A model generated the notes under the pieces. The model was not told the DNA's origin. It searched no databases and worked only from the letters and a program-made list of their open reading frames with translations. Made by a program: the position numbers and the translations under genes. This document shows, in pieces, positions 35,401 to 48,700 of a DNA stretch of 64,000 nt (the first letter of the stretch is position 1; the number at the start of each line of letters is the position of its first letter). Source of the DNA: Pteria penguin (Eukaryota; Mollusca; Bivalvia; Pterioida; Pteriidae); contig CM068587.1 of the NCBI GenBank assembly GCA_035048485.1, forward strand, positions 46,251,496-46,315,495, given 5' to 3'.

Positions 35401-37750
35401 TTATGGAGGCGACCTTTATACAAAAGTGTAAATTACTAGAGATCAAAGAAAGTTAAGATAGAGATTAATGTCTTTATCAGTAAATGTTTCAACATTTTTC
35501 AACAAATTTCTCTAAATGAATTATACAGAGGATGGTGGAGTATATTTTTCATGAACGCTAATATGACACGTGCTCAACAAAAACGTAATTTATGGGCGGA
35601 GCTGATACATGAAGCTTTGAAAATTGTCAGCTTTCAGCGTATCAGATTTATTTTAGCAATGAAAGTATTTAAAGAATGAAAATCGCTTTGCAGATCACAA
35701 AATATTTCCGAAAATACATTGTAATGGAAATGTAAGGAATGAATGTCTCATTTCTGTTCATGGAAAATAAAACCAGCATGTCACGCAACAATTCTCCAAG
35801 AATCACTTCGCAGTTCATTGAATTTGCACGTGACATTCTGGTTTCATTTTCCATGAACACCAACAATAAGACACTCCTTCTTAAATGACCACTTTTTAGA
35901 GGTTGCCTTTAAGACGGGTTTCACTGTATTTGTCGAACGAACCACATCCAAATGGGGGTGTACGCCTTATTTAGGTGGCGGAAAGTATACCTTTACAGGG
36001 ATCTATCTTTAAATACCACATCTATAAAGCGGTTACCTTCTTATAGAGGTTGCTTTGGAAATCCCCACTTTCTGTGTTCAAAAACGTTGACTTGTGAGGG
36101 TCACCACTGTGTAAAGGTAATTTTTTATCTCTTCCCTTAGGTAGGCATGGGTGGTACTGTACTATTTTAGATATTATATTTTAAATACTGTAAAAGTGAA
36201 AGCAAGACTCACCATCCTCCCGCCTTCCCGGTATTCCATGTCACAGAACACCCTCTTTCCTGTACCTATGACGTAATAACCACTTTCATTCCCTCCATTC
36301 TTTTGTATTTCTGAACAATCTGTATCAAAAGAGGAAATGTCATTGTTAAATTCTGATACAATTATGCTAAATAGGCAATTACTGACCAACTACAACATCA
36401 CCATCATCAAGGTGATAAACAATTTTCTATATAGTATCAGAACCGAGTTGGTAGCATGCTGGGCTCGTGAAAGAGAGGTCCCAGGTTCGAGTGCCAGCGG
36501 ACCTTTGTCGTTGTCCCTGTTTCCAGAGATAGATTGCCAGCGGCCCATTGTCTTTCTCCCGGTTTCCAGAGATACAGTTCCAGCGGACCCTTGTCGTTGT
36601 CTCGACTTCCGGAGATAGAATGTAAGCTGCAAGTTGTCGTTGTTCCGTTGTTTCGGAGACAGAGTGCCAGCGGCCCGTTGTCGTTGTTCCGTATTTCGGA
36701 GAAAGAATGTAAGCTACCCCTTGTCGTTGTCCCGTCTTTCGGAGATAGAGTGCCAATAGCCCTTTATCGTTGTCCTGGCTTCCGCAGGTACTGTCCGGAC
36801 CAACAACCCCGCTCGCTTATAACCAAGATTTTTATACATGTCAGTCAAATTTATTTTGTCGGAAATAAAGATGCCAGATCTTGCATAGAAATAAAAATAT
36901 GAAAGTACTATGACCACCTTAATTGGGAAACTAATATAGCCAAACAACGATAACTCCGTAGAAGGAATGATTTTGAATATGTCATATCTTTCAGGAATGC
37001 TGTCAGATCTATTTCATTACTTGGTAATTAAATTTCTATCCTAACGTTTCAATGGAAAATTAGTATAGCAAAAAGAACAAATACAAAAAAAAAGATTAAA
37101 AAAATAAACAAGAAAAAAGCAAAACAAAACAAAACCGATAACTCCGCAGAAGGAATGATTTTTAAATATCGTATCTCTCAGGAATGCAGACGGATCTTTT
37201 TCATTAATATTAGATGGTGGTAAAATTCCTATCGCAATAGTGAATATATTTATGCCAAAACTTTTTCATTCTATTGTAAATTATATGTTTTGTCATATAT
37301 TTCCTGTTGAAATTCACTAAGAAAAATGCCCTATTAAAACTGAATTCTGGCTACAATCAACAGATTGTGTTTCCAATGTGTCAGGGTATTATTGTACGTA
37401 ACGGCCAAGCCGTTCGGATAATCTGGATAAGTTTAGTTGACTATGTCTCTTGACATATTAGAACTCGCGATAAAATTAGAATATAGTAATAAAACAAGAA
37501 ACAAACAAATAAAATCGTACTGCAAAAATAAGTCGACTAACCAAAATCAAGACACAATAATTGCCTATCGCGACAAATTCAAATTGAGAAAAGTGCGCAG
37601 TTTAAATACAGTGGAAATACAGATAATGAAATACTGTAATGTTAATCTGTCTAACATATATATCACCTTAACACTTACCTAAACCTTTAGCAATATAGAA
37701 CATGGCTAAAAAGGAAAAAAGAAAATAAGTACTACCATCATCAAAACACT

Positions 37751-37803
<53 letters not shown>

Positions 37804-39684
37804 GTTGTACTCAGCATTTCCTGTTATAACAGTTCCCGGAATCGAAGTAAGATAAAACTGCATTCTAACTCATTGTTAAGAAAATCACAAAATTTTTTGA
37901 GAATTTAAAACACTGGTTTAAGGGTCTTTATTAAAGAAAAACGGGTTTCAAGGGGAAAATCTCCTTTGTTTACAAATAATAAAGGGTTATAACTCTGTGG
38001 GATCGAAAGATAGAATTCTACAAGTGGTATCACATGAAAGGTGAGGTCAAGACCTTTCCACTGATACCAAATTTGATAGGGTTTGTAAGGTTTAAGGGTC
38101 TTTATTAAAGAAAAACGGGTTTTCAAGGGGAAAATCTCCTTTGTTTACAAATAAAAAAGGGTTATAATTCTGTGGGATCGAAGGATAGAATTCTACAATT
38201 CAATTGATGTCAAACTTTAATATTCAACTTTGAAATTATTATAAATTAGAGAAATCTACAAGTCTGTGGATTGAAAAGCCCACTCGACTTGCCGGCGCAC
38301 CTTGTGTTGCGTTTTTAAGATTAATGTCTGTCTATAAACTGTCAGTTCATTAATGTGAAATCTGATGAGATTGATGCATTGATTCATTTTTGTTTAACGT
38401 CACACCACGTATATTTCACGTATATGGTGACGGCATCTGCCTGATGCGGGGCATACAAATTCTGACCTTTGCAACGGACCCAACCGAAACGTACCATGCA
38501 TACCACGACATGGGGCCTCAGTTTTACTGTCTCATTCGAAAGACAGGACACCGGCATGACCAGAGCGGGAATTGAAGCCCGGCCTCCCGATCAGGAGTTC
38601 AGCGCGATACCACTAGGCCACCCCGGCTTAATCTGATGAGAACAAGATCTAACAAATAGTATGAATATTCGACAATTACAGATTTCAATAGTCTAAAGAA
38701 CTAGCAGACCAAGAAGAGAAATATTCAAAAATTGTAAGGACCAAAAACTCCATATATGCGACAATTAAAAGGCAGATAGTCAAAAGGACTAATATTACAA
38801 AGATTCTGAAATAAACGCACCAAACGGATCTTATAAACTTCGCACCTTACTACTACACCACAATAGCTTGTTTACTCCATGATGATTATCTATATAAAAT
38901 AAGTAACGCATGATTTTTAATATCATGAACACAACAGAACAGCAACACACAATGAATCTTTATTCAGATGTTTAAATTCTGTTATTAAAATTGAAGAATT
39001 TCTTTACTCGAGGACCCTACCCAATGTGCTAACTGGTATATTTTTTATTAATAATTTTTAAGGCCAAATATTTCAGCAAGGCATTGATACAGAAAAGGTT
39101 TTCATCACGTAAATGCTGTTTAAAACGTCGTCTGTATATACTGTACATGTATAAAATGTAAAAACTTACCTGCAGCGCCGAAGTTGAAATCGACTAAAAA
39201 GAAAACAGTATTTGCAATTACTTTCATCATCACCATTCCCACTATCATTATAATTATCATCACCACCACCTGCATCATTATCATCACCACCACCATCATC
39301 TTCATCATCATCATCTTCATCATCATCATGAATCATCATCTTCATCATCATGAATCATCATCATTATTATTCATCATCATCATCATCATCTTCATCATCA
39401 TCATAATCATCATCTAGTGAAATTGAATTCGAAACAAAACTGAATTCTAATAAGCTGTTAAGCAATTCACCTAAAATCTTTAAATTCTATTATCAGGTAT
39501 AGAGACAACCAACCATAAGTACCAAAGGGTTAACCAAATCTCGACGTCCATGGAATAAAATTACACTACTGTGTACAATGTCATATTCAGACTTATGCGA
39601 AGCCCAATTAAATTGAAGTGAGACCAGGTGGGGTGGCATGAAACACATGCCGCAAAAGTCCTGCAACAACCCTTTAGGAAGTAA

Positions 39685-39745
<61 letters not shown>

Positions 39746-42700
39746 CACATGGAGGTGCAAAGGACACTAAATCAAATTATCCCATTCACGGTATGTAATG
39801 CTTCCGGAAATTCATGTGAACAATGGTCTATATGTATACATACATGTCATATAAAGCATAGTTCAAAGTTCAAGGTTAGTTTGTATGATCAGATCCCAAA
39901 ATCTCCCAAATGTCAAATTGAAAGGAGGATTTCAAATTGCGCTATATCCCTATATTGACCAAAGAACTTCCTCAGTGAAAATTTCTAATGTTCATCAAAA
40001 TATCCTTGCGAGGGTAGTTTCGTGTCAAGAAGCCTCGCTCTCAATATGAAATCTTCGCCCTTTGCATAGAATACAAATTGTGAAATGAAGACGCCATATG
40101 CGGGAGAGGAAGGTATGTTGCTACTAAGGAAAGGGAAGTTGGTGATAATGAAATTGAAATCGTCAAGTTTGTCACAAAGAAGCGCAACCAAAGATCATCC
40201 ATCACTAATTGACAGGAGTATATTGGTGTATAAAGCAGAAGATGCGTGTTCTCAGTTGTTTCTTTTATCTCGAGTACCTTTGCATATGTTGTTAAACAGG
40301 GTTGTTAATTTACAAAACGTCATCGATGTATCTATATTTAAAGTTGAACCGAGATGTTAATTGTTTATTGCCTTTAGAGAGCATAGACTGTATGAATACT
40401 ACTTCGTATGAGCACAAAAATGTCGGCTAGAAGTCGCATACAATCTGTACCCATCGGAATGCAAACAATCTGCTGGAACCCTTTCCCACCAAAAATCAAA
40501 AAAGAGTATTTATAAGAAATTCTACCATTTAGATGATCTCTTTTTCCTTATACATGATACTGGAACCAGACTGTTCCCATACAAGGTATGTATTGATGTG
40601 GCCTAAAACGAGACACGTAAGTTGTCGAAATGTCCATCGAGTACACAAAATTACGAAGTATATATATTGTTATATTCATTATAACTACTAGATCGGTGTT
40701 ACTGCTGGTGGACTGATAGTTCCCGAGGGCATTATAAGTGTAGTTTTCAGTGCTTTGGTACTGACGTGTGAACTGTATTCTTAAGATTTTCAGTAATCAA
40801 TTTGCAAATCACTCTTAAAGTAAGGAGTATATGCCTCATGCATAGCTCTGTCCTTAGATTCATTCTTTTGCTCACTTTTTCTGCCACCTTGATTTTAACA
40901 CTGCTTTTCACACATTCATATTTTATTAGAATTCTAATCATTCGTTCATGAGCATCACTAAAAAGACATAAGTTGTCAAAATGCGCATCCAGTGCACAAA
41001 ATTATAAGGTATATATCTTCTTATAACTATTAAACCTGGAAATTCCATTTTTGTTAAAGAGGGAGTTTTGAATAATTGATGTTATTCTGTGCTTCAGTTA
41101 TTGATAGGAATGGTAGTATAAAGAGTTGAAAATTCAAAAGACGTGATGCTAGTAACATCATTAAAAATAGATATCATCTGCTTTAGAAGTTCCTTGGAGT
41201 TCTTTAGGATCCACATCTGATTGATTCCGCTTCTCGAATAAGGAGTAGAGCAGTATTTCTGAAGACCAGGTTTGATTTCCGTTAGAATTGTCGTCAGTAA
41301 TATGGAAAGAGGCTTGGTGGAACACTTGGAAGGTCCAGCAATAAATCGATACTTATATGGAGTTTTATGCGTCTTTCGAATCCAAAAGATGTACAGTAGC
41401 TCTAGATCAGATTCATCTGTAGTGATGCCAAATGAAATGAGAACTGACTTGTGGTTATCCATAACCTATGAAGGAGATCAATTTATAACTTACATAACAT
41501 CGTTGGTCAAACATTGTACTTTGAGCTTAGAATATGATAAATATGAGAAAATGCGCAGATCTGTGGTTTGACATAACAACAGATTTTTTTCCTGCGCTAC
41601 AATTAAAAAAGCGCGATTGGCGCCTCGATCTTCTCTTGTGGTAAGATTAGGATCCCAAAAAAAGTCTATTCAGTTATCCTAATATCTTACTTAAAATATT
41701 CCATAAAAAGTATAAAGCTCCGACAACCGAGAGATCGAATTGTCTAAAGTACAAATAGACCAAGGATACCGCAAAATGAACTGCCCAATCGTCTGAAGGA
41801 CCAAATAGCCCATATCCCCAACAACAAACAAACCTATTAGTCCAATACTCAAATACTCTCAAAATGTGAAAAATGGGTCAATTGTAATAATAATGTCCAA
41901 ATTTCGATAGTGAAAAGGTTCAATGACCAGTGAAAGATCCGAAATTGGGAATATTTTAAAGATTTATGATACACATTGAATGAACAAGTTTTCTTAAAAT
42001 CCGCCTTTGGTTACAGCTCATAGAATATGACTCCTCCTCCTTCTTCGAGTCTGAAGTTCATACCTATGTATATTTACCTCTATACTCTGTTGTAAATTAC
42101 GAATCGTAATCGTAGAAAGAGTCGTGAAAGGACTTCATATTGTCTAAGTTAGAGGCGTTAGAAAAGGTGCCATAATGTTTACATTCGTTTGTGTCGGTGA
42201 TTCCAAAGACACCACGTGCTTGAGACGTCATATAGGATGAGGAACATCGCCAAACGTCATCGTAACTCCTACCTCTGTCAATCGCTGGTCGGGGTCATGA
42301 GTGTACTCGTCCGGAACTGAGGTTTGTGGTTTTATCCTTGAGCAGTTCTATCTCCAGAGCTTGATAACGACATTGGCGGATCCAGAGGTGTATGGGATTT
42401 CATTCTACATTTTTTGTTGAAAAAATTTTACCAGGAATAGGTAATTATTCGACTTTTTAAAACTGAACCTCTCTTGGCAAATGTTTACCACTACACATTC
42501 ATCTTCACTATTGGAGATACTAAAAAGTGATGTCATTTTTTCGGTAATTACTAAATAAATAGATGATTTAAAGGATAAGATTGGTGATTTGAAACTGGTA
42601 TGACGTTATGGTGCTCAACAACAAACCCATACAGGACGTTAAACGGCATTAAGTATGAGATAATTTTAAAGACAAAAGATGGGGACAATATTACAAGGTT

Positions 42701-45700
42701 AAATACTATGTTTCAAAGGGAAAGTTATGTCACAAGGAATATACATATAAACTTTCAAATCATATCTCCACCTAAAAATTTAAGGACCATTTAACAGTTC
42801 ATGGACAGGCAAACAGACAGTATTAAAATCCCCCTCCTCATAAGAGAGGCATACAAATGTTATAAATACCCTTTATATCACAGCTTATCATGGGTTCAGT
42901 CCAAGACCTCAGTGTAGCAGAACACTTTACGAGTTCCACTTTATAATGCCAAGTATCATTTGTTGTGCATTCAAATCTCGCTATACAATCTCCTTGGTCG
43001 TCAGATGTATATACGCTGACGCGCGTTTTACTACGAAATGGCGGTGATCCACAAAAGTTGTCTGACTCTGAAATAAAATCGAATAGCAAATGGAATATTT
43101 AAAAAATATTACACAGAATGGACAGATCATTACAAACACACATTATACAGAATGGACAAATTACTACCAACAAATGTTATGTAGAATGGACAGATCACTA
43201 CCAACAAAGGTTCTGTAGAATGGACAGATCACTATAAACACACATCACAAAGATGGACAGATATTGAAAGTAGTAAACATCACTACAAACAAACATTACA
43301 TAGAATGGACATATCACTACAAACAAACACTATATATAATGACAAATTACTACAATGTTCTGTATTTATAATTTGATAGCAACAAGTTTTAAGACATGGA
43401 CCTTTGGATATCGGAGTTGAGATTAGATATTCCGGAGAGGTACACATCTTCTGGTTGGCTAGCCACACGTGCCAGGGATGTTCGAATGGTATAAATACTA
43501 TTGAAATACCACACATTAACTTAAAAAAGATGATCGGGTGATCAAGGATAGTTCCTGCCAACGTCGGAAAATGGAACTTATTTATCATAGCTCGCAAGTT
43601 ACTTCCCACAGATAGAAACCTGTACCCTAACATTATCCTTTTAATCATCTGCAAAACAAGCATTAAATGGAATGGAGAAATCACTTCTTTGTCTTTACTG
43701 TTTAATCTGGATATTTCTGCGTCGATTTATTTTTGCGAATTTAAGCAAAATGCCTATAGATTTACTTTTGTGTTTCTTATTTTTGGAATATATATTACGC
43801 ATCCGAGTATAATATGCACCAAAAATGACCTCGAAAATCCTAAGAAAAAAAAACAACCCATCAATAGAAAGGGAAAAATCCAGAAAATAATTCTAATTTT
43901 GTGTTGAAACAGCAAGACCGCGAGACGCAATCGAGATTTTTCAACACATGTATATGATTTTTGTTTTTATGTTTAGTAATTCGTCTTCTGTGTACCTCTT
44001 CAATTAACCTGTGATTTCATCGTTGATGTTGTCAATTGAATTTGCTTTGCCGTATACCTTTTACAATGTGATCGCATTATGTGTATTATCATCAAAAGCG
44101 GCATGGAACGATCAGCCTTTATTCATCATGTGATATCAACGCTTTTCACTCCCTCTCTCGTTCATTTCATTTATAATCAAACTCGCGTAGACTTCAAATT
44201 TCTTAACTATTGCGACCGCACTAGTAGTTTAACCCTCATCCCCAACGACCGCTTCTATTTTTTTGTTTTTTTTGTTTTTTTTTTTTTTTGTTTCGTTAGA
44301 ATGAACGTGCGTGTCCACATACATTACATGAAATTTACGCAGGGATCGCCCATGTTTGTGAAGAAAAAAATAAAGAACGAATGAATGAATCGAGTGTTAT
44401 CTGCAGACATAGTCCAATTTAAGTACCAGTTCAATTCTTTTTAATCTAACATTCTTATGATAATAGGCCAATCTGTCGATGCTCGTGCCGTTACGGTCAA
44501 GTAATTTTGCTTATTGGGTAACTGTCAATTAACCAATTAAGGCTAGATCACTATATCACCCGTTCAATCCGCCAATCAGAAACCATCGTCGTAATAAACA
44601 GAGACATAGACCACTTTGTCACTGATAAAGTAGTTAAATATTTATAGACGGGATGTCGAGATACGGAAGTTTAAATGGCCATTGAAAACTCAGAGAAAGG
44701 GGTCAGCGGACGACAAATTGCAGTCCAATCATAGTTAACGCAAAGTTGATAAGAGTGTGGAAAATTTTTCTAATCCTATCGTAAAGAATGTTATTGTCCA
44801 GTGACAAGAAATGATAACATTATGGTTCTAAATATTGTATTTTTAATGAATTATCTTTCAGGCGTATCTAAGTAACTGAGGTTAACGGACATAATGGCAT
44901 TTTTATCTCTATGTCAATCGCAGTTTTTTGGGTAAACATTGTTCAAGCTTAATGCCAGCGCTAATAAAGTTATAGAATCCCTCCGATTGTCGTAATTTGA
45001 GACTCGGAATAAAGTACTTCCGATTTCGGAAAGTTCCGATGCTTAACAAAGTATCTAATTAGTACATTTTTATTTCTTTTCTTTTATTTACATTTTGAAT
45101 TTTGTGTAAACAATGTTAATCATTCCACAAGTAATAGATTATGCGGTGAAATTTATTGAAAAGAATTTTTCATAGTTTTACATAGAATTTCGGTAGGATT
45201 TGGCATTGATACATCACGTGATCAATGTGACTTCAGAAAGCGAATTTTACTTGGATGCGCATTCCCACGAGAAACGTCCAGGTTGAATGATGTAGTGTAT
45301 TAGTGTAGAATGGATTTTCTTTTACAAACTGTTGATTCTGCAAAGTCTATATGAAGAAAATGTAGTTAAATGGAAAGTCTAAACGCAGAATGTGTGAATA
45401 CATGTTGATTAGTTTAGTGCAATCAGGGGTGAGTGTGATATGAAATATTGTAATACTGAATTGTTGAAATCTTATATATTTCATATAATTACTGTTGGTG
45501 TTTTCATATATTATACAGTTTAATTTTGATTTATTTTCATGTTTTTGAAATAATGTGTTAAAAGAGGGTTGAATGATATTTTCATTCTTTTGAGCTGTTT
45601 AATGAGTATTTCGTAATTTGTTATGTGAATTTTGATAATTTCATATCACATAGTATACAAATTTATTATCTCATTTCAGGTCTCGTGTTCTATGCTTTGT

Positions 45701-48700
45701 GCTTGATCTTCCAAATAAATGAATCGAACCAAAGATTGGTCTCGTGGCTTGTTATTGGCTGATCGGAATTAATTCTCTCTTTACACTATGTATAATACGC
45801 GGTCAAAACCTGATTAGATAATTGGCTTAAAAAGTGCGTATTATATTCGAGTATTTACGGTACTTAAATGGAATGTCGACAGCGTCTACATTTCCAGCTT
45901 AATTTATCATTGGCGAATCTAGATCTTTTTTTTTGCAGTAGATTTAATTTTAGGAAAAATATTTTTGCAAATTCAACTGACTTGCGAAAACACTAAAAAT
46001 TGTTCGACAACAAAATATCCAGGTTAACGATATCAACAATCGTAATTTGATAGTAACAAATAATATAACACGGTTACACACATACGGCATGAACCCCTGG
46101 ATATTGGAGGTGAGATTAGGTGCTCCGGAGAGGTAAGCATCTTCTGCCATAGGTAAGATTAGGTGCTCCGGAGGAGTAAGTATCTCCTGGCAGAGGTAAG
46201 ATTAGGTGCTCCGAAGGGTTAAGCATCTCCTGTCATAGGTAAAATTAGGTGCTCCGGAGGAATAAGCATCTCCTGTCAGAGGCAATATCAGGTGCTTAGG
46301 AGGCGCAAGCATCTCCTGTAAGATGTGATATCAGGTGCCCGGGAGGAATAAACAAAGAAGTGAGATCAGGTGCTACAAATGGGTAAGCATCTTCTGTCAA
46401 TTCTTATCAGGTGCTCCGGGGGGGGGGGGGGTAAACATCTTCCGTTTGGCTAGACACATATGCTATGTTTCAAAGGTATAAATACTATTGAAATAATGCT
46501 TATTAACTTATGAAAGATGATCGGGTGATTCCGGATAGCTGATGCATACGTTTCCGTTATTAAAAACGGCCATTCTTTTTTAATGATGGAGTTGAAAGAA
46601 GGAAGAAAAAGGGGAAAATCGAACTTCTTTGTCATAGTTTGCAAATTAGATGCCATAGATAGAAACTTGTATTCTATGTATCTGTTAGGCGGGGATATAA
46701 AAATGAAAAATATTAATTAATCGAATTTAAATATTACCTACCATTGGCACATTTCCAACATTCTCTGTCACGTACAGACACGTATACATAGTAACTGAAG
46801 GTATCAGCGGGGCATCGATCGCAGTTTGTAGCCCCATAACTGGATATCATATTCCCGCTTGGACAGGTCGCACACCACTTGTTACCTACTCGGTTTTGGT
46901 AAAAACCAGGACTGCAAAGTTTACAACTGGTTTTTCCATGTTCATTCTGATAAGTGCCAGCGGGACATTTTGTACATTCGTCAGAAGTGTCAGCGACATC
47001 ACTGTATGTTCCAATTGGACAACTCGTACATTGATCTAAACCGACTCTGTAGAAACCCACATCGCACACTGAAAATGAAATACTTTTCTTTAGGTTTATT
47101 GTTGATGTTGATGGTGTTCTTGTTGTTGTACTCGTGAGGTTTTTTGATGGTGTAAGGGGGGGGGGCTTTCTTTTTAGTTCATTTGTTTTGTTTTATTGAA
47201 GTATTTTGTTTTCTTTGTTGTTAGTTGGTTTTGTCTGTTCGATTTTTGTATCGGTTTGTCTGTTTTGATTGTTTTGCTTGAATTTGTTTTGCGGGTTTTT
47301 TTTCTTATTGTTTTTCCATTTGAATGGGGCTGTTTCGATGTTGTTGTGTTTAGTGAGCTTGATAACTGATCATCATCATTTCATAATGGTTTTACGTACG
47401 CTTTTTAGATCATGTATATGGTGGCGGCACCCGCTTCGTTTATGATTTTGTCCTATGCTTTTGTCCCTCAGAAGCAGAGAGTGTCCTTTTTACGTATCAA
47501 GGTATCTTGATTTATTCTGTCTCAGCGGAAGGACAGATAGGAAGGCAGAAGCTGCTAAACCACCGACGGCCGGATCCGATTTCGGATTTGAAATCCAATA
47601 CGATACCATAAAAACATACACAGAAAAAATGAAATGAAAACAAAAACAAAACTACTCTTTTCGGTCTTCATAAATTATCATAGCATGTAATGAGTTCATC
47701 TAAGTAGCCGGAAGATTGTAATCAAATGGAATTTATCGTCGCTATGTAGGTCAAAGATTCGATGTAAACTGCAAAACATATCTGTCTATCCTCCAATAGA
47801 ATTGGCTGCTACAGTAATAATACATATCATAGGAGTTTATGATTTGTGTGGTTTCGAACGCTGTGCCTATGAGTCTAAAACAAATTGTCTATCAAAATAA
47901 GATATGCATTTCATCTGTGCTGAGAAAATAGGTAAAACTGAAGTATGTTATTTATAAAGACGAGATAGTTTGACATTTTCATGTTATACCTCGAGCGCAT
48001 TTCATGGCCACAGGAAGCCATTTACCATTGGCTTGACATCTTGAAGAGCGTCCTCCTTCCAAGTGCCGAAAACCGACGTTGCATGAGTACTCTACTTTTG
48101 AAAATATACCTATTCCATTTGTTACGTTATGGGCATTGGCAACGGATGGCGTGAAGTCGCAATCTGAAATGATCGCAAGAAAAATTAAAAAACTCACTAT
48201 ACTTAGAAGTAAAAATCTGAGATACCGATCTGATATCCACAACTCAAAGTCCAAACAACGTGACAATATGTAATACAACCAATTTCGGAACCCTGTTAAA
48301 ACCGATTTGGGATCAGGTACCATGAAGGAGTAAGCATTCCCTGCCCACCGGTCACACCCACCGTGATGTCATAAATGTATGCGAATTAGTATTATTCGCA
48401 GTCAGAGTAGTAGGAAACGACGCCGCCGTAGTCACTATATCTTCATCCTGTATTAATATATAATGCGACTTTTCTGTTCAATAGCAAAAGTGTATTATAA
48501 ATATCCGATAGATCAGTGGAGGAAACATTGCTTATCAGCGTGATGACAAAGCAGAGCTAGCGGTGGAGCACAGCTTGCAACTCTCTATTGAAATATATAT
48601 ATTGATTTTATATAGACATTTAGTATTATGGAACAGAGAAAGGTGGTTGTAAAAGACAAGTGACTGCTTAATACAGGTGGTCCATAAAGCAGGTTAGGTT

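Noticed and set aside
36390..36902. Open frames on both strands over the 43-bp repeat
   Set aside because: Product of the repeat period and the absence of stops in the unit; only one unit exists in gene A.
38355..38380. Hammerhead ribozyme (CTGATGAGA), since PLEs and retrozymes can carry them
   Set aside because: No matching GAAA and stem arrangement near this or other CTGATGA sites.
44079..44384. 101-codon plus-strand frame
   Set aside because: Phe-rich run over a poly-T tract inside a likely mobile element; no domain.
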